Below, piece after piece: positions 19,850-29,407 of a stretch of 64,000 nt of DNA. Position 1 is the first letter of the stretch; each line of letters begins with the position of its first letter. Source of the stretch: Nosema muscidifuracis (taxonomy: Eukaryota; Microsporidia; Nosematidae); assembly GCA_028335825.1 (NCBI GenBank), contig JAIOKI010000009.1, positions 496,001 to 560,000 on the forward strand, written 5' to 3'. The position numbers were made by a program, and so were the translations under genes. Below the pieces are notes generated by a model. That model did not search any database. It was given only the letters and a program-made list of their open reading frames with translations, and was not told where the DNA came from.

Positions 19850-21036
19850 TACTTTTATAATTAACTTTTGATTTTTTTGTGGCTTGAGTGAATCAGCTGA
19901 TTGATGTTTTTTTGGCCATAATTATTGTGAATAACTTCAATTTTGAATTGAAGGCGAATATTTTTATATAAATCATAATCTATAAGTAAAAAATATTAAA
20001 AGCTTTTAATAAAAATCTGAATTTTAACAAATTTGAATCTAACATATTAAATTATTTATATATCTATAAAAATACATTCCTGATCTAAAAAATGGAAAAG
20101 TTTAGATAGTTTTGATATAAAAAACGATGTTAACATAGGCAAAATTTATTTTTTAAATCTTCATAAAAAAAATATTTAAAAAATTATTTAAAATAACAAA
20201 ATAAAAATCTTAAATTAAATTTCAAAACAATTGTATATCAAAACTGATACTAAACTTTAAAACAATTGTACTATATAAATAATATTAAATTGCAAATAAT
20301 GGTATATCAGAACTAAAATTTATTAAAAAAATAACATCGAATATCTAATTAAGTCTCTTGCAACTTGAAGTTCTTTAAGTTATACAATAAAATAACATAA
20401 TATTTACATTATAATATAATCTTTGTTAGAAGATGAAACTGTATTGATAATAATACTTCCTTGAGTTGTGAATTGAAGTGTTTTTAATATAGATGATGCA
20501 ATTATTCCAAATATGTCATCACCAAGATGTACTGAAATAGATAGAAATTATAGATTATAACAGTAAAATTATCGATAATTTCTTAATATAAAGACGCTAT
20601 TATATTACAGTATGACGATATTAAAAAAAGATATAAATATGTGAGATTTCACAAGAAATATATTTTATTATGAAACAAAATATAAATTATTACACTTAAA
20701 AATCCTCTTTATTCTGAGTAAAGTCTAGACTAACAATTTTAATAATATTTCCTAAAGAACAATATTAAGATAAGAAATTTTTCAAAATTATTATTTAAGA
20801 ATTTTATTTAGAAAAAAAATTAATTAAAATTATAAGAAACACGCAAACCATTTCATTTACAACTCATCTCAAAACGAATTATTTAAATAATTTGATAATG
20901 TATTAAAAATTGCAATATAGATTTCAATTTTGTAAAAGTATTTAAATATAAAGAACAGAATTTTATACAAATCATTTTTTAATTTATAAATAATTTATAT
21001 ATTAAAAAAAAACTATTTAAGTTGGAAATCATTAAT
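19850..21036. other. AT-rich spacer containing dispersed repeat copy A
   Basis: Holds one copy of a diverged repeat (20425-20735; second copy at 22773-22950 continuing at 26537). Otherwise only A/T-rich sequence upstream of the transporter gene. Confidence 0.55.
20425..20735. repeat. Diverged dispersed repeat, copy A (left of the transporter gene)
   Basis: Shares ATGTACTGAAATAGATAGAAA with the other copy and extended similarity on both sides (GAATTGAAG..., TAGATTATAA.AGTAAAA.TATCGA, later the CTCTTT...AAAGTCT region). On the minus strand it has an open stretch of about 45 codons with SISVHLGDDIFG, paralleled by SISVHPGDAIIR in copy B, right after a TTTCAG. It could therefore be a relic of a small gene or a last exon, but this is weak. 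Confidence 0.6.
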
Positions 21037-21040
21037 CCCC
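21037..21040 (+). promoter_or_regulatory. CCCC start-site motif of the MFS transporter gene
   Basis: AATCCCC lies four bases before the ATG at 21045. Confidence 0.7.
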
Positions 21041-21044
21041 TTCA

Positions 21045-22316
21045 ATGAAAGTTGAAAACGTGCAATTGGAGATGGGATCTATGATTGAAAGAAGCAAAAA
21101 CAATGATATGATCTCGGATTATAAATCTGAGAAGTTTTCATTTAGAAATATTGCTACGATTTGTATTGTTGCATTTGTAGCATTTACTTATGGACTTGGA
21201 TTGATGACACCTATTGTTGAGGCTTCATCTTCTAGACTTCTTTCTCCAGGCTTAACGGATGCTGAATTTACATTCAGATATGATATAGCTGCTGCTATGA
21301 TATTAGCTGGAGGTGGAATAGGGCATACTATCTATGAATTTTTCGTAACTGATAAATTTAATAACAAAGAATTTCTTATAATCGGTTCAGCTTTAAATCT
21401 GATTGGATTCTTTATAATTTATTTCTACCCTCATGTCTATTTGATAGGAGCAGTGAGACTTGCAATGGGATTAATTGCAGGATTTGCAGGAGCAATAGTA
21501 CCCAATGCAATATATAGATTGGCACCAGAAAAATGGAGAGGATTTTTTATATCTTTTTATCCAGCTAATATAGTTTTAGGACTGTTGGTAGGTCAGCTTC
21601 TCAGTTGTCTTAATACACCCGAATTATTTTATATATCTCATTTTATTGTATGCGGAATTTTTTTGGTCCAGACATTATTGCTATTTTTCGTCAGAGGAAT
21701 AAATGAAAAAATTCAAGGATTCAATGATATGGGAGTCATAGATACAATCAAAGATAAAAAAGTTAGAAAAAGTTTAATATTAGCATTAATTTTTCACATT
21801 GCTGCACATCTTTCTGGTATAAATTTTGTAACGATGTTTATGAATGATGTAATGGCTAAAACTGATAATCCTTATTTGTATGGAGCTGCTAATCTAGGTG
21901 TAGCTTTTGTTTTCAAATTCTTTTGCGGTTATCTCTGTGATCTTGGTGGTCGTAAACTATTCTTCACTATAAGTTGTTTAGCATTAGCAATCTCTTTGAT
22001 CTGTATGCATATGGTAAACATTCAACATATTGTTCTTGGGGTTTACATGATGTCATTCAATTTAGGATTAGGATGTGTTCCTTGGATAGTTTTAGGTGAG
22101 ATTTTCCCTTCTCCATATACTAAGTCTGGTACATTTTTAGCAGTAATAGTAAATTGGTCGGCTGCTTTCACTCTAACGATATTTGGTAAGATTATTTTTG
22201 AAAGTTTAGGTAACATCGTATACTTTATATTCTCTGGATGTATTGTATTGTCATCAATTATTATAGCAATATTCTTTAAAGAAACTAAAGGACAACTTGA
22301 GGCTAAATTACAATAA
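21045..22316 (+). CDS. Major facilitator superfamily transporter, sugar-porter type
   Basis: The 423-residue protein has about 12 hydrophobic helices starting near residue 33. Family marks: the TM4-5 region RLAMGLIAGFAGAIVPNAIY with a following E-K-W-R-G (the sugar-porter PE.RG site); the mid-protein loop DLGGRKLF; the TM10 region VPWIVLGEIFP (PWx..EIFP is diagnostic of sugar porters); and a C-terminal KETKG (usual PETKG). It most likely imports hexoses across the plasma membrane from the host cell. It is somewhat shorter than fungal hexose transporters (about 500) because loops and tails are trimmed. The start is fixed by a CCCC motif. It is a single intact gene flanked on both sides by copies of one diverged repeat. 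Substrate is inferred. Confidence 0.92.
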   Translation: MKVENVQLEMGSMIERSKNNDMISDYKSEKFSFRNIATICIVAFVAFTYGLGLMTPIVEASSSRLLSPGLTDAEFTFRYDIAAAMILAGGGIGHTIYEFFVTDKFNNKEFLIIGSALNLIGFFIIYFYPHVYLIGAVRLAMGLIAGFAGAIVPNAIYRLAPEKWRGFFISFYPANIVLGLLVGQLLSCLNTPELFYISHFIVCGIFLVQTLLLFFVRGINEKIQGFNDMGVIDTIKDKKVRKSLILALIFHIAAHLSGINFVTMFMNDVMAKTDNPYLYGAANLGVAFVFKFFCGYLCDLGGRKLFFTISCLALAISLICMHMVNIQHIVLGVYMMSFNLGLGCVPWIVLGEIFPSPYTKSGTFLAVIVNWSAAFTLTIFGKIIFESLGNIVYFIFSGCIVLSSIIIAIFFKETKGQLEAKLQ

Positions 22317-22970
22317 AAAATTTCTTCCATTATAATTTATATATTTTTCAGTATAATAAAATTTAATAAGTAAAAATATGCAATAGCAAAACGAATCTAT
22401 TAAAATATTTCTTTACATCTATTTCATTCGAAAATTTAATAGTATTATATGAATCATATTAACAAAATGTTAACAAAAAAATGAAAATACACTATAAGAA
22501 TTTATCTACATGCGCTTTAATGCATTATTTTAGATAATTTTCAAATGGTTATTATATATTAATTATATAATTTTTAAATTAGGGATTATCATAAAATTCA
22601 ATTTGTTTGTATCTTAATTATAATAATGATGGTTATGAAATGAGTCATTTATTATTTATTATAAAATATTTTACCCGTAAAAATATATTTAAGATCATTA
22701 ACAAAAATAATCTTTCAGTTAACGATAATTTAAATTAACTTAATGTGTAAAAATAAAATAGATTAATATAGTTTTTTAGAGATGAACCCTGATTGACAAT
22801 AAGAATCCAAGAATTATGAATTGAAGGAAATTTAATACGAATGATAGCATCACCAGGATGTACTGAAATAGATAGAAAATATAGATTATAATAGTAAAAC
22901 TATCGAACTTTTTTATATGAAGAATAATTATATTAAAATTACTGATATTATAATAAATTAATAAATAAAC
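22317..22970. other. AT-rich spacer holding dispersed repeat copy B (left part)
   Basis: 650 bases between the transporter and the Ty3/gypsy element. The last 200 are the left half of diverged repeat copy B; the remainder shows no feature. Confidence 0.55.
22773..22950. repeat. Diverged dispersed repeat, copy B (split by the Ty3/gypsy insertion)
   Basis: Matches copy A at 20425. Its continuation, similar to 20650-20735 of copy A, resumes at 26537-26630 beyond the retroelement, which therefore inserted into this copy. Confidence 0.6.
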
Positions 22971-23081
22971 TGTTGTACGAAGAATGATTGCTAGAAAACA
23001 TATTTTATTTTAGGGGTTCCTCTTTATGTAACAATGGTGAATAATTAAGTCATGACGTCACCAAGTTACTTGATCCCAACA
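22971..23081 (-). repeat. 3' LTR of the Ty3/gypsy element
   Basis: 111 bp, TG...CA ends; same as 26426-26536. Confidence 0.92.
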
Positions 23082-23091
23082 CTCTTCCCCC

Positions 23092-25812
23092 TTAAAAAAA
23101 CTTCTTTACGTTTCTAAGAGCCGACCTTATCGTCCTACCGTCAGCTAATTTAATTTCTACTGATCCAAAAGTCTTTTTAGTAATTATCCCCGAGTGATTA
23201 TATTCTGCCGATAGCTTATTTTCTCTACCTATTGGATTATGGTATAAGACTTTATCTCCTACTTTTAATTCATCGCTTCTATATTCATGGTTGCCATATG
23301 ATTTCCTGTATTTATCTCTGTGGCTTGAATTCCCTTTATTTATCGCATTATTCCACGCCTCTTTTGGCGTGCACCCTATAGCCCTATGGTAGGAATCCAT
23401 GTAGCATTCCACTGTGAAGTCTACGCATCTGCTCCAATCTAGCCTTCCATAGTTCGATATCTTCTTTAACCGATCCATGAAGGTTCGGTTAAATCTTTCA
23501 ATGAGACCGGTCGTAGTAGGACTATATGGTGCTCCATATCTCCATACAAATCCTTTCTCTTGAGATAAGCTTTTTGCCAATCCATTAGAGAATTCCTTTC
23601 CATTGTCTGTTAGTATTATTTTTGGGGTTCCCAACTCTTCCACAATCTCCCTTACGTTTCTAATCACTTCTTCAGCTTCTTTTGATCTGAGAGGTCTAAC
23701 TTCTGCTCTCTTGGTGGCGTGATCTATCATTGTTAATAGATATGAGTGCCCTTGAAAACTTCTGGGTAATGGCCCCACCAGATCAAATTCCCACAAATCA
23801 TTTTTCCGATCTACCCTCACCGAAATAGTTTTCCTCTTAACCTGGCCAAATCCTGATCTCTGGCACACTATACATTTCCGTATTATGTCTTTAATTTTCC
23901 TCCCTAATCCCTTAATGCCTGTCGCTTTTAATTTATATTCCATGGCTTTCTTGGAGCCATGCCCCAGGTCTTGATGTGCTCTTTTTAAAACTTCATTTTC
24001 ATTTGTCGACACTTTTTCCTCTCCTTCATTCACTTGCAGAATTTGAAAATTTCCTCGGCTTATATAATCGCTGGGATTATTGATCCCTTTAACATGCTCT
24101 ATTTCCATGTCGAACTCCTGCAGAATAAGAGACCATCTCGCTAATCTGCCTTTTATATTCCTAGACTGAAACAAATATTTTATTGCACTATGATCTGTTC
24201 TTACTAAAAATCGTTTTCCCAAAAGATAAGGTCTAAAGTTCTGTATTGATTTTATTACTGCTAATAGTTCTTTCTCTGTAGTACAATAATTCTTCTCCGC
24301 CTGAGAGTGTGCTTTGGAGTAGAAACTGATTATTCTCTCTTCACCATCCTGATCTTGGCTCAGTATAGCTCCTATACCGGAATCTGATGCATCGGTTGTC
24401 AAAATAAATCTTCCATCTCGTCTTGGAAGTCCTAAAGTTTCCGCTTTCCCCAGGTTTCTTTTGAGGTTATTAATGGATCTGATAAAATCTTCGTCTTCCT
24501 TCGCCTTTCCCCAATCGAATTTACTATTTTTCTTAATGAGGCCATATAGGTATACAGAGTCTTCGGTTACATTTCTCATGAATTTACTACAATAATTAAT
24601 CATTCCAAGGAATGATTCTAATTCTTTCTTAGATTCAGGTATTTTTAAGCATTTTATGCTTTCAATTCTTCCCGGATCAATTCTTACTCCATCTGCACTC
24701 ACAATATGTCCCAAAATTTGTATTTCTCTTTTATTGAATTCACATTTTTCATCATTTAGCTTCAGCCCAGCAGATTTTAGTACTTTCAGGACCTCCTTAA
24801 CATCCTCTTTGTGACTTGCTTCATTCTTGCTGTAAATTATTATGTCGTCCATGTAGACCATGGCACACTTATTAAAAAATCCTCTAAGTATTCTATTCAT
24901 TGCCCTCTGAAATGTTGCTGGACCATTTACTAAACCAAAAGGCATAACTGTGAATTCAAAAAATCCTTCCTTGCATGCGAAAGCAGTCTTCTCTATATCT
25001 TCTTCCCTCATTTTTATTTGATGATATCCGGATAGAGCATCTAACTTTGAAAAAATAACAGCTCCACTTAAAGCATCTAATATCTCATCAACTCTGGGCA
25101 TTGGATACTTGTCTTTGACAGTGACGTCATTTAATCTTCGATAGTCCACACACAGTCTGTAACTTCCGTTAGCTTTCTTCTTCATTACGATAGGACTACA
25201 CCACGGGCTATATGACTCTCTAATAATTCCTTCCTGCAAATACCTCTGAACTATCTTACTGGCCTCCTTCTCAAGTTCTGGGCCAAGTCTGTACAATGGA
25301 GTCGTTACGGGTTTATTTGTTGTAGTCACAATTTTATGCTCCCCTAGTTTGTTCTTTGTTAAATAGTCTCCCCTCAGCTCTATCTTTTCCTTCTTTCCTA
25401 GGTCAATTTTTGCTTTTTCCTTTAAACAAAATTTAAATCCTAAGATAACCTCTTTCGATATATCATCAGAGACAAAAAATTGTCCTCTGTAAACTTTGTC
25501 TTTATATACGAATTCTACTGTAGTGACGCCTTCATTCCTGATAATAGTGTTATTCGCAGCCCTTAGTCTGATACCACTGCTCATTATTTCTCCATTTACA
25601 TGTTTGCTCTTTATTAAATTTACAGGCGATCCAAGATCAATTAATGCTGGGATAGTCTTGCCTTTTAGCATGAGATTTATATTTAATTTACAGATTTCGT
25701 TCTCTTTGACGCTTGATACAATAAAATATTTCAACTCTTTATTTTCTTCCCAACTGTCATCATCCTTGAGGACATGCACCGATCTAACTGACTTGTTGTT
25801 CATCTTGTCCAT
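23092..25812 (-). CDS. Pol segment of the Ty3/gypsy element (protease, RT, RNase H, integrase)
   Basis: A frame of about 900 codons. Order: a retropepsin-like segment (ALIDLGSP); reverse transcriptase with LCVDYRRLN, FSKLDALSGYHQI, MPFGLVNGPATFQ and the catalytic YMDD box; RNase H (TTDASDSGIGAIL, TEKELLAV, RTDHSAIKYL); an H2C2 zinc region; and an integrase core (DLVGPLPRSFQG, TDNGKEFSN, PTTTGLIERFNRT) with a short C-terminal domain. These motifs and their order identify Ty3/gypsy (Metaviridae). Listed as a part of the element above. Confidence 0.93.
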   Translation of the reverse strand: MDKMNNKSVRSVHVLKDDDSWEENKELKYFIVSSVKENEICKLNINLMLKGKTIPALIDLGSPVNLIKSKHVNGEIMSSGIRLRAANNTIIRNEGVTTVEFVYKDKVYRGQFFVSDDISKEVILGFKFCLKEKAKIDLGKKEKIELRGDYLTKNKLGEHKIVTTTNKPVTTPLYRLGPELEKEASKIVQRYLQEGIIRESYSPWCSPIVMKKKANGSYRLCVDYRRLNDVTVKDKYPMPRVDEILDALSGAVIFSKLDALSGYHQIKMREEDIEKTAFACKEGFFEFTVMPFGLVNGPATFQRAMNRILRGFFNKCAMVYMDDIIIYSKNEASHKEDVKEVLKVLKSAGLKLNDEKCEFNKREIQILGHIVSADGVRIDPGRIESIKCLKIPESKKELESFLGMINYCSKFMRNVTEDSVYLYGLIKKNSKFDWGKAKEDEDFIRSINNLKRNLGKAETLGLPRRDGRFILTTDASDSGIGAILSQDQDGEERIISFYSKAHSQAEKNYCTTEKELLAVIKSIQNFRPYLLGKRFLVRTDHSAIKYLFQSRNIKGRLARWSLILQEFDMEIEHVKGINNPSDYISRGNFQILQVNEGEEKVSTNENEVLKRAHQDLGHGSKKAMEYKLKATGIKGLGRKIKDIIRKCIVCQRSGFGQVKRKTISVRVDRKNDLWEFDLVGPLPRSFQGHSYLLTMIDHATKRAEVRPLRSKEAEEVIRNVREIVEELGTPKIILTDNGKEFSNGLAKSLSQEKGFVWRYGAPYSPTTTGLIERFNRTFMDRLKKISNYGRLDWSRCVDFTVECYMDSYHRAIGCTPKEAWNNAINKGNSSHRDKYRKSYGNHEYRSDELKVGDKVLYHNPIGRENKLSAEYNHSGIITKKTFGSVEIKLADGRTIRSALRNVKKFF

Positions 25813-25997
25813 TTTCCTTTAATTACAGTTCCTCTTGAAATGTCCGCGCTTCTTGCAATAGTAACACACTATCTCTTTTCCGACCTTGCAGACTTCCATA
25901 TCATTCTCTTGAATTTGTCTACCTGCATGAAAAGTCATTCCAAATCTATTGCTGCAATCTAGTCCCTCACAAGCATTATAAATGTACTCCCAAGTCA

Positions 25998-26456
25998 TCA
26001 TCCCAGGGAATTCATCAATAAATTTCCTCCTATGTCATCTGGCAACCCTCCTATCACATATGTGATCAGTACATTTTCTGGTAGTGTAGCCTTAAATGCC
26101 AGCCTCTTCATTCTATCCAAATATGCTAAGAATGATCCCCCCTTGTAAATTTCCCTAGACAGTTCCTTAATATACCTGATGTCATTCATCTTCCCTTTAA
26201 ATCTCTCCATAAACATCTCAATAAGCGATTCAAAGTTCGTATTCCAAGGTATCGATTTGGCCCATACCTTGCCTTCTCCTTCAAGACGTTCTCTAAAATA
26301 AAAAATTTTAGCCTCCTCACTCGGGCTGCTAGCTGCTGCCCAACCCCTTACATGCATTACAAAAGCATCCGGGTCGTCCTCCCTGCTGTTTCTAAATGTT
26401 CTCATATTAGCCGTTGTCGCCAAACTGTTGTACGAAGAATGATTGCTAGAAAACAT
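25998..26456 (-). CDS. Gag segment of the Ty3/gypsy element
   Basis: About 150 codons with the retrotransposon gag core (WAAASSPSEEAKIFYFRERLEG...AKSIPW...FMERFKGK), beginning near the 5' LTR. A zinc-knuckle piece (CYYCKKRGHFKRNC) lies between it and pol, at about 25819-26001. Listed as a part of the element. Confidence 0.85.
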   Translation of the reverse strand: MFSSNHSSYNSLATTANMRTFRNSREDDPDAFVMHVRGWAAASSPSEEAKIFYFRERLEGEGKVWAKSIPWNTNFESLIEMFMERFKGKMNDIRYIKELSREIYKGGSFLAYLDRMKRLAFKATLPENVLITYVIGGLPDDIGGNLLMNSLG

Positions 26457-26536
26457 ATTTTATTTTAGGGGTTCCTCTTTATGTAACAATGGTGAATAAT
26501 TAAGTCATGACGTCACCAAGTTACTTGATCCCAACA
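26426..26536 (-). repeat. 5' LTR of the Ty3/gypsy element
   Basis: 111 bp, TG...CA ends; same as 22971-23081. Confidence 0.92.
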
Positions 26537-27422
26537 TAAACGAAATTAAAATTAATATTTAAGCATGAAATAAAATATACATGACTAAACTAAAAAACTC
26601 TTTTTCTAGTCTGATCAAAGTCTCGAACAACATAGATAAAATAATAAATCAACTGTTTTGTAATTACTTATATTCACTAAATATTATATTATTTATATAT
26701 ATAGCTAATTAGAATTAAAAATCAACATTAACTAATACTAGAATATAATAAAAATATAATATTTAATCTAACATGATATAACCATTATTTACGTCATTTT
26801 TATTTACAATATACACTTGACTTAATTGAAACTAATTATTTGTATACAGTTTAAGATAACTTTTAGCATATTTGTAGATACATAAATCAAACTTTCCATT
26901 TTATTTAATCCTAAAAAATCATCCTTAACTTTGTGATGTCAGAGATTTATTATTAGAAATATATCAATAATTTAAAAAATTAATTCTTCATCTAAAAAGA
27001 TTCTATCATATCGTAAAGCCAAGAAACTTTTTTATTCCTAAGCTATATTGATATTTATAAAATAGTTTTCTTAAACTGAATTGTCTAATTCTAATATATT
27101 GTTATATTAGTTATTAATGATGAGTCATGTTTTTTATTTTAGTTCTATTGAGTACTATTTATTTATTAATTTAATAAATATTATACTTATTGACGTGCCT
27201 GTTTTATTTTTAATTTTATAGAAAGATATTTGTATTCTTGAAATTTGTCATTTTTTATGCAAATTACTAGTTTATTTTTAGTTTTAGATTGTTTTATAAA
27301 TTAATTTTTTTATCATTGCTCTTAATAATTTTTCTTTTTTGTTAAACGTTAATTTTTAAAGTAGATGTTTTTTTTATAATTAAAAAAATAATTATGTAAT
27401 TTTTTTAAATTTAAAAGTTTAA
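26537..27422. other. AT-rich spacer
   Basis: The first 90 bases are the right part of diverged repeat copy B. The rest is A/T sequence with no gene or RNA that I can see. Confidence 0.5.
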
Positions 27423-28298
27423 TTAAACTTCCGATTCGTTTTTTTCTTCAATTTCAGCATTTTTCTTATGGTTGAATCTCTTAAATAACTTAAACAGTAG
27501 AAATCCAAAAATTGATACTAGTATGATTCCTCCAAAGCTTATCATCAGAATTGAAATATTTTGATTAAGAGAACTAGTCAATAATAAAGGATCAGAAATA
27601 TTTTCTGTATCAGAATATCCAATAAGATTATTATCTTCTACCGATCGTATATTCCTTTGTTTGGGATGTAACTCTTCAATACTTAATCCTAATTCTGGAA
27701 AACCTATCGAATTTTCAATATATTTAAGATGCCTAAAAAATTCAGTATTGTTGCAAACTTCTGGTAAATTAAACTGTAAAACCTGTTTATAGCAATTATA
27801 ATCATTTCTACAAAAATCTTTAAGTTGGTAAGCCTTGCATTGTAACTTATCTAAATTTTCATCTTCATTTTCACATAGAGATGTAATTTTTTCTTGTAAT
27901 TCTTCTCTTATTTTGGACATCGGAATTTGAACCTTGAATAGATTATACATGATACCATCATAAATTTTTTTACCATGATTTTCACAATCAATATGATTGT
28001 TTAAAAGATACAAATTTTCTTTATCGATGTTTAGTCCTACTGTATTGAAAGATGAATTAATAAAGGATTCTCCTAAGCAATCCCGATCACAATCACACAT
28101 TTGTTTAGTCATTTGAACCATACATTTAGGGAAGTTTTCAAGATAGAGTCGATCCTTTTCAGACATTGGTTTAGTTAAATCATTACTCTCAATGATTTCA
28201 TTAAAATTATTTATTTTTTGGTTTCTCCAATTTTCAAATTCCTTAAAATACTCTTCTTTACTGATTGATTCAATTATTTCAGAATGATTTTCTTCCAT
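27423..28298 (-). CDS. Cysteine-rich tail-membrane family, member B
   Basis: A 291-residue paralogue with the same frame: Cys59 (FPKC), 68, 70, 74 (CDCDRDC), 105, 142, 154 (QCKAY), 163, 169 and 182, spacings 9-2-4 and 12-9-6-13 as in the others. The cysteine expected near residue 88 is absent. R-N-I-R-S at 215-219 is the basic site. It differs by having a single membrane helix (about 249-272) followed by a charged tail (KRFNHKKNAEIEEKNESEV) rather than a helix hairpin, so its C-terminus probably faces the other way. It starts with W-R near residue 24, and no signal peptide is seen. It lies divergent from the 540-residue-family gene at 29408. Function unknown. Confidence 0.87.
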   Translation of the reverse strand: MEENHSEIIESISKEEYFKEFENWRNQKINNFNEIIESNDLTKPMSEKDRLYLENFPKCMVQMTKQMCDCDRDCLGESFINSSFNTVGLNIDKENLYLLNNHIDCENHGKKIYDGIMYNLFKVQIPMSKIREELQEKITSLCENEDENLDKLQCKAYQLKDFCRNDYNCYKQVLQFNLPEVCNNTEFFRHLKYIENSIGFPELGLSIEELHPKQRNIRSVEDNNLIGYSDTENISDPLLLTSSLNQNISILMISFGGIILVSIFGFLLFKLFKRFNHKKNAEIEEKNESEV

Positions 28299-29399
28299 TG
28301 TAGGCTCTTAAATTTTTATATTTATACTTTTTAATTAATAATATATGCGTAATTTAGAAATTTTAATATAAATTGCAACCTTTATTAATAAATGATTTAA
28401 TTTTTTTAAAATTCTAAATTTGCACCAATTTATTGTAAAAAAATCATGTAAATTTACTTGCTACTTCATACTAAAGTTTATTTTGTTTTTAAGTCAATGA
28501 TTTTTTTTCTTTGCTTAAAACTATTTTACATGTCATGTTGAGCTATTAAGCAAATTAAATTTTTTATAAATTAAATATTTTTTTAATTTTCAAAATTACT
28601 CTTTTTATATTATTGTTTAATACTAAGAATTCATTATATTATATTTAATATTTTAATTTATAAATGTTTTAATTAACTGTAATATAATAAATGAAAGTTC
28701 TTTTTGTTAAAAATTGATACAAAAATATATTTTTATATTATTTATTTATTACATCAACATTTCATGTGAAATGTATAAAATTACAAAGTAGTTAAATAAT
28801 TTTTCCAAAATACTTTAATAATTAAATTTCATATTATAATATTTTTATTAATATGAATATCGACAATCAGATAAAAAGAATATGAAACAAAGAAGTATTA
28901 AGATATTACGAGGAGAAATAATAAACTCAAAATCCTGAATTTATTTTACAGATGTGTATACATAATGGGTATTACTGCACAAAAGTACATTTGTTAAATT
29001 GATTTCAATAATGTGTATAGAAGAGAATAAAATTTATAACAAATATTCGTTTGAAAAGAAATGTTCATAAGAAAGAAAAGATTTTAAAATTTAATTAAAC
29101 AAGTTTTTTTATAATCTAAAAGCAATAATTTTTACTGAGAATATACTAAATATTTTATGTTCAAAAACCTTTAAATAATTTTTTTTTGTTCATAATTAAA
29201 TAGCGATATAGCTTTGTAGTAATTTATAAGTCAAAAGATCTCTAAAATTACGTAATTTGTTTATCTATGTCTTTTAAAATAAAATTTTATTTGATTAATC
29301 TTTAACATAGATATAAGAAAAATATAGAATATTTTCATTTTCAAAGCTTTGGTTTATAATAATTAAAAATCGATTAATTTTTTTATTTTTTAATATTTA
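28299..29399. other. AT-rich divergent spacer
   Basis: 1.1 kb without a recognisable feature apart from TTTACCC at its right end, the presumed start motif of the next gene. Confidence 0.5.
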
Positions 29400-29402
29400 C
29401 CC
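29400..29402 (+). promoter_or_regulatory. CCC motif not followed by an ATG
   Basis: TTTACCC ends at 29402, and the next codons in the gene's frame are ATT TTG TTG. In the paralogue at 44448 the same position reads ATG ATT CTT. The signal is kept but the start codon is not. Confidence 0.55.
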
Positions 29403-29407
29403 TTATT

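Larger units (their letters stand above)
22971..26536 (-). mobile_element. Ty3/gypsy LTR retrotransposon, apparently whole or nearly so
   Basis: A 3.57-kb element with 111-bp LTRs (22971-23081 and 26426-26536) that start TGTTGTACGAAG, end GATCCCAACA and look identical. It is flanked by a perfect 5-bp target-site duplication TAAAC (22966-22970 and 26537-26541). On the minus strand the order is gag, zinc knuckle, protease, reverse transcriptase, RNase H, integrase, the Ty3/gypsy order. The parts lie in more than one frame (about one or two frame changes), which the family often uses for gag/pol expression. GC is clearly higher than in the surrounding DNA. Identical LTRs indicate a young insertion. 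It is one of the smallest-LTR gypsy elements I would expect, together with the 80-bp element at 17159. Confidence 0.93.
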
